A stretch of 64,000 bases of DNA, from NCBI GenBank assembly GCA_902623175.1, contig CACNSR010000008.1, forward strand, positions 1-64,000, given 5' to 3'. Of the stretch, positions 27,527 through 34,937 are shown in pieces; positions within the stretch are counted from its first letter, which is position 1; every line of letters begins with the position of its first letter. A program made the translations under genes and the position numbers. The notes below the pieces were generated by a model. The model was not told the origin of the DNA. It ran no database searches and worked only from the letters and a program-made list of their open reading frames with translations. The DNA is from Halieaceae bacterium. Lineage in GTDB: Bacteria > Pseudomonadota > Gammaproteobacteria > Pseudomonadales > Halieaceae.

Positions 27527-28144
27527 TTAATCTGCCCTACCTGCTGCAGCTTCACTCGCTCGATCCCTACCTGACAAACGAATCAAAGCCTCGTGAAACT
27601 CAAACCAAACAGTGTGGTAGCTGTCTATCAGCGCACCGGTAACAAATTGGTGACGACCTGCACTCACGTGTGCATAAGCTATTTCGAGTCGGCGGGCGTA
27701 AGCCCGCAGCAGAGGACATGAAGCAAGGCAAGTGGCAATCAGGTGCTTAAGCGAATCATGGTCTTTGAACATCTCTGTCAAAACTTGCTGGTCGTATTCC
27801 GTATCCTTGTGGTCGTTTGGCTCCGCCGACTCCCCTACCGTTTTGATCTGCCAAGAGCTGACGCTCTTTTTGTAGTCTTGATTGATTGGTGTGAATGCCT
27901 GATAAAAAGTTTCCAAAGCCGCTAGATCCGTCGTTTGTCTGACATCCTCCAAGATTTTGGCGGCGGCAGCCTTGCCTTTTTCGGTCAACTTCATACCTAT
28001 TCGAGACCTCTCCAGAAGACCCTCATCGATAAGGTTTTGTGCAATCAACTCCACATCCGAGACTTCGAGCCCAGCCGCAACCGCAAGGGCTTCCTCCGTC
28101 GCAAAGCCCTTAATCGATAAAACGTGAATTATATGATCCTGCAT
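27527..28144 (-). CDS. Winged-helix protein with helical C-terminal domain, possible dikinase partner
   Basis: 205 residues. The first 70 form a winged helix-turn-helix (IIHVLSIKGFATEEALAVAA through LTEKGKAAAA). The remainder is helical, with WQIKT, AEPNDHKDTEYD and LIDSYHTVWFEFHEALI. From memory, a closely similar pair of segments forms the C-terminal extension of some long PPDK-like proteins in actinobacteria. I could not check this. If right, the protein is a detached domain of the dikinase encoded divergently at 33162-36487 rather than a free-standing MarR-type regulator. The gene sits 5 bp after the acyl-CoA ligase gene and 2 bp before the ALDH gene. A plain transcription factor remains possible. 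Confidence 0.7.
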   Translation of the reverse strand: MQDHIIHVLSIKGFATEEALAVAAGLEVSDVELIAQNLIDEGLLERSRIGMKLTEKGKAAAAKILEDVRQTTDLAALETFYQAFTPINQDYKKSVSSWQIKTVGESAEPNDHKDTEYDQQVLTEMFKDHDSLKHLIATCLASCPLLRAYARRLEIAYAHVSAGRHQFVTGALIDSYHTVWFEFHEALIRLSGRDRASEAAAGRAD

Positions 28145-28149
28145 ACCTA

Positions 28150-29670
28150 TTACTCATCTAAGGCCGTGCGCTCGTAGACATGGTCACAGTGAGATTCCCA
28201 GGTTTCGCGCAGTCGCGCTTTGTGGATTTTGCCGCTGTCGGTCAGTGGCATCTGGTCTACAAAAGCTAATTTACGAGGTAATTTATGAGGGGAGAGGTGA
28301 GCTCGAAGTCGCTCCCTGATCATTTTTGCAATGTCTAGCGTCGGCTCGCAATCACGTTGCAACTCCACAACCGCCGTGACCACCTCACCCAAGTCATTAT
28401 CGGGAGAACCAAACACCGCAGCTTCGGCTACGCGGCTATCAGTGCTGATAGCTTCCTCAACCTCTCTCGGATACACATTCACACCGCCCGATATAATCGT
28501 GAAGGCCTCTCTGTCAGTTAAAAACAAATAGCCATCGGCATCTAAGTAGCCCAAATCACCCATGGTGGAATAACCTTGAGGTGAACGTGCCGCGGCAGTT
28601 TTTTTCGGGTCATTGTGGTACGAAACCGCCTCGCGACCAGAGAAAAATACTTTGCCCAGCTGGCCTGCCGGTAGCGGCTCCGCTTCGTCATTCAGGATGT
28701 GTATGTCGCAGCCCGACGGACGACCTACTGAGCCCACTTTTTTTAACCACTCTTCGCTGGTGATATGCGTGAATCCAATGCTTTCAGTGCCCGAGTAATA
28801 CTCATGAAGTATGGGTCCCCACCAAGAAATCATCTCTCTCTTGAGCTCTACTGAGCAGGGCGCTCCGGCGTGAATCGCTACCCTGTGCGACGGCGCGCTG
28901 AAATTCTCATCTCGCTCCGCCAACAGCCTAGTGAACATAGTTGGCACCCATTGACTGTGCGTCACTCGCTCTCTCGCCAAGAGACGTAATGCGGTCTTGG
29001 CATCAAAGTGGGCGTTCAACACCAAGGTACCGCCCAGACGGAGTAGATCCATAGAAAAGCGCAGAGGGGCAGCATGATGGAGAGGCGCAGGCGAGAAAAA
29101 TACTGTATCAGCGTCCATGGCAAACAAATTACGGAGCCTCTCCGCCCTCTTTAGTTCAGAGCCGATTGGTTTAAAACCTAGCGGCCGTCTAACACCTTTA
29201 GGTAACCCAGTGGTCCCAGACGTATAAAGGATATCTCCTCCTTCCACCGGGTCAGGATCGATAGGACATTTCTCCAATTCGAACAAATGATCCATGCCGG
29301 CAAGGGAAGTGACAGTTAGATCTGGAATGTCGAGGGCTGCGGCTGAAGCTTTTCCCTCGTTATCTCCGTCGGTAACCAGAAGCTTTGCTCCGCTATCTTT
29401 GAGGATGTGCTGCAGTTCTAATGGTGTCGTTTTGGGTGCCAACGGGAGGCAGTAGAGTCCTGATCTCTGTGCGGCGGCGATGGCTGCAACAACCTCAGGT
29501 CCGGTTGCCATCATGACCCCCATAACGTCTCCGCGGCTCAACCCACAATGCCTCGAAGACACTGCGATCCGCCGGGACGCCGCATCCAAAGCGCCGTAAC
29601 TTATCCGAGTGTCACCAAACACCACCGCCGTCTTATGAGGTGTTTCCGCGGCAACTACGCTCAGATGCAT
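28150..29670 (-). CDS. Acyl-CoA synthetase (AMP-forming ligase)
   Basis: 506 residues of the adenylate-forming family. The ATP-binding loop YTSGTTGLPKGV, the core YSTMGDLGYLDADGYLFLTDR, the hinge region FTIISGGVNVYPREVE and the C-terminal PLTDSGKIHK with the catalytic lysine are present. It should activate a carboxylic acid as its CoA thioester via an acyl-AMP. The length and hinge resemble fatty-acid or aromatic acid CoA ligases. The start codon overlaps the histidine phosphatase stop by one base (TAATG), so translation is coupled. With ALDH and P450 in the same operon it fits a hydroxylate, oxidise, activate sequence. Confidence 0.92.
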   Translation of the reverse strand: MHLSVVAAETPHKTAVVFGDTRISYGALDAASRRIAVSSRHCGLSRGDVMGVMMATGPEVVAAIAAAQRSGLYCLPLAPKTTPLELQHILKDSGAKLLVTDGDNEGKASAAALDIPDLTVTSLAGMDHLFELEKCPIDPDPVEGGDILYTSGTTGLPKGVRRPLGFKPIGSELKRAERLRNLFAMDADTVFFSPAPLHHAAPLRFSMDLLRLGGTLVLNAHFDAKTALRLLARERVTHSQWVPTMFTRLLAERDENFSAPSHRVAIHAGAPCSVELKREMISWWGPILHEYYSGTESIGFTHITSEEWLKKVGSVGRPSGCDIHILNDEAEPLPAGQLGKVFFSGREAVSYHNDPKKTAAARSPQGYSTMGDLGYLDADGYLFLTDREAFTIISGGVNVYPREVEEAISTDSRVAEAAVFGSPDNDLGEVVTAVVELQRDCEPTLDIAKMIRERLRAHLSPHKLPRKLAFVDQMPLTDSGKIHKARLRETWESHCDHVYERTALDE

Positions 29671-30254
29671 TAGTGGGCATCCCTGGTGATGTGCGTCATC
29701 TCGTTAATACTCAAAACCCGCAGTTGACCCGCTTCATCCGCATGCAAACGGGTTACCGACCCATGGTGCGGCGTGAAGTTGGTCAACCCTCGCATGCTCA
29801 AAATTTCAGACAGCATGGCGTTGATAGGGAAACCATGGGTAGCGATAGCGACACGCTTGAAGTCTCGTTTCGTCAAACCAATCATCGTGTTGGAGACAAT
29901 TTCAAGAAAAGCTTTCTCATCTCCGCCAAGAGTGCCAACAGGGTCGCGCAGAAAGCCTTCCCATGCAGCACCGCCAGCTCGACGAAGCTCCTCTACGCTG
30001 AGATAGCGACCACCCCAGTAATCGATTTCGGCTAAACCTTCAGCAACCTCAGGAGTTAGCCCAAGTTTCTGCGCCAACGGCTCAAGTGTCTGTTGTGCAC
30101 GCAAGAGCGGACTTGTGAAAAGCGCGTCAATTGCCTCTTGTGAAAGCCTCGCGGCAGTCTCCTCTGCTTGACGAATTCCTCTCTCCGATAGCGGGGGATC
30201 AACGCTACCAGCAGACAAGTCGGGCTCACCGTGGCGGATTAGTATCAGTTGCAT
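29670..30254 (-). CDS. Histidine phosphatase family protein
   Basis: 194 residues. The N-terminal LIRHGEPD contains the phospho-accepting His (H8) with its Arg. PLLRAQQT supplies the second Arg region, and IATHGFPI the second catalytic His. This is the phosphoglycerate mutase-like fold, here in the short phosphatase form. The substrate is unknown. It sits inside an operon that diverges from a dikinase-type phosphotransferase pair, so it could remove the phosphate added to a pathway intermediate. That is inference. It starts 15 bp after the SDR stop. Confidence 0.88.
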   Translation of the reverse strand: MQLILIRHGEPDLSAGSVDPPLSERGIRQAEETAARLSQEAIDALFTSPLLRAQQTLEPLAQKLGLTPEVAEGLAEIDYWGGRYLSVEELRRAGGAAWEGFLRDPVGTLGGDEKAFLEIVSNTMIGLTKRDFKRVAIATHGFPINAMLSEILSMRGLTNFTPHHGSVTRLHADEAGQLRVLSINEMTHITRDAH

Positions 30255-30269
30255 ATAAGGGCTCCTCGG

Positions 30270-31058
30270 CTATCTCAGGTCCAGCTCAGGACCACGCGCA
30301 CTAGCCTCTCGCAGAGCAGAAAACCCTCCGTCTACACGAAGATCTTCTCCAGATATCCAACATGCGCGGTCACTCAAAAGAAAGGCGATTACTTCTGCGA
30401 TCTCTTCAGGCTGGCCATGTCTGCCCACTAATTTCGATGCCGCTTCGATACGAGATTTGCCCATACTCTCCTCAAAATCCTTGAGAATTTTTGTCTGTAC
30501 GGGCCCTGGGCTAACAATGTTCGCCCTAATGCCCTCGGCCACCACCGCCGGTAAGCGGCTCTTCATCCAATAGTTAAGCGCCCGTTTGGATAATTGGTAA
30601 GCAGCCACTCCGTCTAAACTCTCTGCCAGCGCCATATCCAGTGCGACTTCAGTGGGAGCTGCGACCAACGCCTCTAAATCCTCATCCGACCAATCACACC
30701 GCCGTGCGGTGATTGAAGAAACGAAAACGATAGAGGACTGTTCAGACAACTTCGGGCGCAGAGCCCAAAAGAGCGATCGCTGCCCTAAAAAGTTAACTTT
30801 CAGGATATCGCTGGGGTCAGCAGTGCCAGGCACGCCCGCTACACAGGCCACTGAATCTATATTAGTGGGCAATGCGCGAACGGCGGCCTCAATAGATTCC
30901 GGCCGCGCCAAGTCCATAATGACAGAAGAAGAGTCTTTCATCTCTTCGCAATCCATCCCCACTACGCTAGCACCATTAGCACGCAGCAACGCCGCCAAGG
31001 CGGCACCAATACCAGTCGCCGCGCCAACCACTACGACTTGTTTGTTTTTAAAACTCAA
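30270..31058 (-). CDS. SDR family oxidoreductase (3-alpha-HSD/coniferyl alcohol dehydrogenase-like)
   Basis: About 262 residues. The NAD(P) motif GAATGIGAA, the catalytic Ser in VFVSSITARR and the YQLSK pair are clear. About 40 residues separate Ser and Tyr, longer than in common SDRs. That insertion is known from bacterial 3-alpha-hydroxysteroid dehydrogenase/carbonyl reductase and coniferyl alcohol dehydrogenase. I prefer the TTG start at 31058, which overlaps the P450 stop (TTGA) and has GAGG upstream. GTG 31064 is an alternative, and a longer reading frame to 31097 lies inside the P450 gene. It probably oxidises a secondary or benzylic alcohol. The substrate is uncertain. Confidence 0.85.
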   Translation of the reverse strand: MSFKNKQVVVVGAATGIGAALAALLRANGASVVGMDCEEMKDSSSVIMDLARPESIEAAVRALPTNIDSVACVAGVPGTADPSDILKVNFLGQRSLFWALRPKLSEQSSIVFVSSITARRCDWSDEDLEALVAAPTEVALDMALAESLDGVAAYQLSKRALNYWMKSRLPAVVAEGIRANIVSPGPVQTKILKDFEESMGKSRIEAASKLVGRHGQPEEIAEVIAFLLSDRACWISGEDLRVDGGFSALREASARGPELDLR

Positions 31059-32233
31059 GACCACCTCACAGGAAGGCGCTGCAAACCCGCAAACCAATAA
31101 GACGGGATGCGCTCGCCATCAGCAGCAAGCTCGCAGTCGCGAGTTATCGACAGAAATTCTTCTAGGAAGATCTGCGCTTCCAACCTTGCCAAGTAGGCAC
31201 CCATGCAAAAGTGGTGGCCGGCACCGAACCCCACGTGCTTGTTCGGTGTCCGATCTACACGAAAGGAGTGCGGGCTCTCAAAGACCTCGGGATCTCTATT
31301 TGCGGCGCTGAAATAGAGCACAAACTTAGAACCGGCTGCTACATTTAACCCAAAAGCTTGCGTATCTTCTGTGACGGTCCGTCTCATGTGAATGACAGGC
31401 GTTACCCACCGAATCATCTCTTCTACAGCGCTTGGAATAAGTGAAGGCTCTCTGCGAAGCCGCTTCATGGCATCCGGTTGCAATAGAAGTTGCTCAAGAC
31501 CACCCGCAAGAAGAAATCGCGTCGTTTCATTACCGGCAATAACGAGCAACAAAAAATACGCGTCGAGCTCCTCATCACTCAGTTGCTCACCATTGTCATT
31601 CGGCGAAACCAGAATTGACGCGACATCGTCACTCGGTTGTCCGCGACGCTCTACCGCTAACTCCCGAAAATAAGAAAACAACTCCGACCTGCAACGATCC
31701 TGCTCTTCTGGCGTAGCAAGCACGCTACTCATAGTATTAGCCGCTTTTACCAATGTTTCTCTATCACCAGCGGGGATGCCAAGCACCTCGCCAAATACAG
31801 TCATTGGGATTTCCAAAGCCACGCGCTCAACAAAATCGAATTCTTCATTTCTGGGCGCTGCCAGAATCACAGAGCGAACGATTTCTCGGATTCGCGGACG
31901 GCGGATATCTAACAGCGGCTGCGCCAAAGCTCGACGTCCAAAGTCCCGTAAATGCCTGTGATAGGGGGCATCAGCGTTATGCACACTAGGGGCGCCACTT
32001 CCCTCTGCCCGCTTATTCGCTATTTGCGTGCCCAACCCAGACTTAAACTTTTCTGTGTTGGTTGCCGCCTCCCAAACGTGAGCATGCCGAGTCAAAACAT
32101 AAAAGCCCTCATCAGGCTCAGGGCCAATGTGGTGAGGGGGTTCGGACTGTGCTCGGTAGAGATCAAAAGACTCATGCTCCCTTCGTTCGGTGAAGAGTCC
32201 TACGTCCAAAAGGCTAGGTAAGCTAGAGGTCAT
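31055..32233 (-). CDS. Cytochrome P450
   Basis: 392 residues, soluble bacterial type. The I-helix AGNETTR carries the oxygen-activating Glu-Thr, EEMIR is the K-helix ExxR motif, and FGAGHHFCMG is the haem loop with the Cys ligand C343. It hydroxylates an organic substrate using electrons from a ferredoxin or reductase, neither of which is encoded in the window. The ATG at 32233 overlaps the end of the TetR gene by 11 bp. A longer frame to 32293 would lie further inside TetR. It is followed by the SDR with a 4-bp overlap. The sequence has the look of CYP families acting on terpenoids, steroids or alkyl chains, but I cannot name one. Confidence 0.93.
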   Translation of the reverse strand: MTSSLPSLLDVGLFTERREHESFDLYRAQSEPPHHIGPEPDEGFYVLTRHAHVWEAATNTEKFKSGLGTQIANKRAEGSGAPSVHNADAPYHRHLRDFGRRALAQPLLDIRRPRIREIVRSVILAAPRNEEFDFVERVALEIPMTVFGEVLGIPAGDRETLVKAANTMSSVLATPEEQDRCRSELFSYFRELAVERRGQPSDDVASILVSPNDNGEQLSDEELDAYFLLLVIAGNETTRFLLAGGLEQLLLQPDAMKRLRREPSLIPSAVEEMIRWVTPVIHMRRTVTEDTQAFGLNVAAGSKFVLYFSAANRDPEVFESPHSFRVDRTPNKHVGFGAGHHFCMGAYLARLEAQIFLEEFLSITRDCELAADGERIPSYWFAGLQRLPVRWS

Positions 32234-33020
32234 GGCCTGATTCTCTGAGCTCACCGCTGGCTGAAGAGAACAGCGTCCTGCGCCATACCTCATGGCACGC
32301 TAAACCTATTTCCGTGAGTCGGTCTTTATCAGGTGCCGACTCTGGTAGGCCTACCAAAACGTATGCCATTTGCTCTGAGGTCGAGCCTAGGGCCTCAGCT
32401 GTCAGCTCGGCGTCTAAGCCAATAGCCATGCCATGTGACTGCATGCGCTGAATCAGCTTTCTCGTTCGATCAATAAATCTTCCCCTCATCAAGAACCAAA
32501 TGTCTCTAAATCGTCCGTCTACAGAGCTGGCCGCCGCCTCCCTGGCCACTCTAAGGAGTCCTCGGCGATCGGCATACTCATGGAAGAAACGGAGGTTAAA
32601 TTCCCTCAAACGGCTCTCGGTTGGAGGTATATCGTCACCCCCGACGGTCGCGGCATCTCTCGTGGCCTGAGCCAATTCTTCGTAGAGCCCAACTAACAAT
32701 TCTTGCAACACGCCATCTTTGTGTTCGAAGTATCGATAAAAAGAGCCATGAGCAACGCCAGCACTGGCCGTGATATCGGCTATGCACGTGGCCGTATAAC
32801 CCTTCTGGGAAAAAACAATAGCGGCCGACTTCAGCAATTTCTCGTGCATACGCTTCGCTCTGCGACTCTTTAACGTCACCTCCTCAATCCCGATAACTGC
32901 GCGGAGGTCGGGGTCACCCGCTACTTTTTTCCCTAGAGCCTGTGTGGGGTGCCCAATGTCGCGATTTGCGGTGTCGCTCACGTTCGACCTGCGCACCTGC
33001 TTCGCTAAATTTGAGTTCAT
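32223..33020 (-). CDS. TetR/AcrR family regulator of the P450 operon
   Basis: About 265 residues from ATG 33020. A polar N-terminal extension of about 50 residues precedes the helix-turn-helix (IVFSQKGYTATCIADITA, then VAHGSFYRYFEHKDGVL). The C-terminal half is helical. The open frame continues to 33341, but that would run through the divergent promoter and into the opposite gene. The protein may start even later, for example after residue 40. It is the first gene of the leftward operon and faces the dikinase genes across a region with a clear inverted repeat (33120-33133), so it probably controls both directions. Confidence 0.85.
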   Translation of the reverse strand: MNSNLAKQVRRSNVSDTANRDIGHPTQALGKKVAGDPDLRAVIGIEEVTLKSRRAKRMHEKLLKSAAIVFSQKGYTATCIADITASAGVAHGSFYRYFEHKDGVLQELLVGLYEELAQATRDAATVGGDDIPPTESRLREFNLRFFHEYADRRGLLRVAREAAASSVDGRFRDIWFLMRGRFIDRTRKLIQRMQSHGMAIGLDAELTAEALGSTSEQMAYVLVGLPESAPDKDRLTEIGLACHEVWRRTLFSSASGELRESGHDL

Positions 33021-33161
33021 AGGCCGGTTCCCAATTTTGGATGTCGCGACGCGTCCGCTTAGTATTCGAGACGGTCGGTAAGATGATTGCCAACGACTCC
33101 AAATACGTATACTTTTGACTGACACTGATGTCAATATCATTAATTTTCTGGAGTAAATTCG
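33021..33161. promoter_or_regulatory. Divergent promoter region, TetR/P450 operon and dikinase operon
   Basis: A 141-bp region between divergent operons. It contains the inverted repeat at 33120-33133 and, close to the right gene, GGAG at 33150-33153 as ribosome-binding site for the ATG at 33162. Confidence 0.6.
33120..33133. promoter_or_regulatory. Candidate TetR operator
   Basis: TGACA-CTGA-TGTCA, a perfect 5-bp inverted repeat with a four-base centre. TTGAC and GTCAA around it give a second, overlapping symmetry at 33115-33134. Its place in the divergent promoter, 29 bp before one start codon and about 100 bp before the other, fits an operator for the adjacent TetR protein. Confidence 0.55.
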
Positions 33162-34937
33162 ATGGGTTACGATCGAAGCGGGGCGGTAGCACACATCACT
33201 CAGGACAGCCTGTCGAAAAGCAGATGGCCGGTCGACAACGAGCCATCCTTGCAGTTCCCGATATTTACTAGAGCCAATATAGGCGAGGTATTTCCAGAGG
33301 TCGTAAAGCCCTTCTCTTGGACTTTGTGGGGCATCCCCCACTCAGAACCAGGATGGCGGCAAGCACTCTTCAACCTCGGCGCTTTCGATCTTGAAGAGTT
33401 CACTCCCGACCGCATGGAAATGCTAAGCGTCTTTGGCGGTTACGGCTACCTCAACGTATCAGCGTCAAGAATTTTTGGAGCTCGGGCGCCTGGATTGTCT
33501 CCAGAGGCCATTGATGCCAGTTTTTTTGGAGAGCAGCCTGACGTGCCCCCCTACGTGGAGGAGATAGGACATTCATCCACCAAACACGAGGCACAGCTAG
33601 CTGACACAATTACCTGGGTTCTATCGTCTCCAAGCATGCCGGAACTCCTGGAAACGCGGGGCAAACTAATCAAGCTCCGCGAGGATCGACCTCACTTAGG
33701 CCAGCTTTCCAATAAAGAGCTCTTCGAACGCTGCCTCAACATTTGTGAGCAACATTGGGAACCCCTGTGGATTAGACACATCATGGCTACATACCATTCC
33801 ATGATACCAAGTGGTGTTATCGCCCAGATCTGTGAAGCCGTGGGTGCTAGCGATCTGTGTGCTGACATATTGACAGTTGACGGCGAGGTGGACTCAGCAT
33901 TCCCCGCAAAACGACTTTGGGAGCTTGGGAGACTAGTGCGAGCTAGCGAGAGACTGTCGCAGTATCTCGGCGACGTTAACGACACGACCATGGACGCGAT
34001 CGCTAATGACCCTAATCCGGATTGCCAAGAGTTCCGCTTTAAATTTCAAATCTTCATCGATGAGTTCGGATTCCGAGGCCCGAATGAATGGGAGGTTGCG
34101 TCCAAATGCTGGGAATTGGACCCAACCGCTCCCCTATCAGCTCTAGCCATCATGGCCCGAGCGGAAGATAGTGCATCACCTGACGCCAGGTTAGCGAGCC
34201 GTCGCGAAAACAAAAAGAGTGCTATCGCAGAAATCCAATCGAAGCTGAAAGAAGATGCCGAGTTACTCGGCCAGTTCAACGCCGCCTTAACTGCTGCCGG
34301 CACTTTTTTCGCTGCTAGAGAGCGAACTCGAACGAACTGCGCACTGCTGACCCACGAAATGCGAATGCCAATGTGGGAGCTTGGAGCAAGGTACACATCT
34401 GAGGGGGTATTCAAAGCGCCTGAGGACTTTTCGATGCTGATGGTCAGTGAGTGGGAGCAACTTCTTGGCAAGACGCTAAATGCGCAAGATTTAATCAACC
34501 AAAGAAAAATTGAGAGTGAAAAGCTGGCGAACTTAGAGCCGCCTTTTATTGTTGACTCCATAGTCCCACCAATGAGCGAATGGCTTGAACGAGACGCAAA
34601 AGATCTCTCATCAACTCAAATCATCAATGGCCAACCCGGCTGCGCAGGAACCTTCAAGGGCCGAGCTAGAGTGATCACTGATCCGTCGGAGCCCGGAGAT
34701 CTGCAGCCAAATGACGTGCTGGTAGCGCGACACACCGATCCATCTTGGACTCCGCTATTCTCAGCGGTTTCAGCGGTCGTGGTCGACGTTGGAGCGACTA
34801 TTAGCCACGCGGTAATCGTCGCGAGAGAACTAGGTGTGCCATGCGTGACGTCAGCGACAAATGCGACCAGTTTGATACCAGACGGGGCGCTCATTGAGGT
34901 GAACGGCAGCTCCGGAACCGTCACAATTCTCGAATGA
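33162..34937 (+). CDS. PEP-utilising-enzyme-type phosphotransferase, substrate and swivelling His domains
   Basis: 591 residues. The C-terminal 100 residues are a PEP-utiliser swivelling domain with TISHAVIVARELGVPCV and the phospho-accepting H549. The large N-terminal and central part is helical and resembles the substrate-binding region of rifampicin phosphotransferases rather than the PEP/pyruvate barrel. There is no ATP-grasp domain. It overlaps the next gene by 4 bp (ATGA), and that gene encodes the missing ATP-grasp domain, so the two probably form one enzyme. By analogy with rifampicin phosphotransferase and phenylphosphate synthase, such an enzyme would phosphorylate a hydroxyl group on an organic substrate at ATP cost. 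The start is ATG 33162 with GGAG upstream. Confidence 0.8.
   Translation: MGYDRSGAVAHITQDSLSKSRWPVDNEPSLQFPIFTRANIGEVFPEVVKPFSWTLWGIPHSEPGWRQALFNLGAFDLEEFTPDRMEMLSVFGGYGYLNVSASRIFGARAPGLSPEAIDASFFGEQPDVPPYVEEIGHSSTKHEAQLADTITWVLSSPSMPELLETRGKLIKLREDRPHLGQLSNKELFERCLNICEQHWEPLWIRHIMATYHSMIPSGVIAQICEAVGASDLCADILTVDGEVDSAFPAKRLWELGRLVRASERLSQYLGDVNDTTMDAIANDPNPDCQEFRFKFQIFIDEFGFRGPNEWEVASKCWELDPTAPLSALAIMARAEDSASPDARLASRRENKKSAIAEIQSKLKEDAELLGQFNAALTAAGTFFAARERTRTNCALLTHEMRMPMWELGARYTSEGVFKAPEDFSMLMVSEWEQLLGKTLNAQDLINQRKIESEKLANLEPPFIVDSIVPPMSEWLERDAKDLSSTQIINGQPGCAGTFKGRARVITDPSEPGDLQPNDVLVARHTDPSWTPLFSAVSAVVVDVGATISHAVIVARELGVPCVTSATNATSLIPDGALIEVNGSSGTVTILE

Noticed and set aside
33162-34937. 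Calling the protein rifampicin phosphotransferase (antibiotic resistance)
   Set aside because: It lacks the ATP-grasp domain and is paired with a short PPDK-like protein in a catabolic setting. Similarity is limited to the general layout, so a resistance role is not supported.
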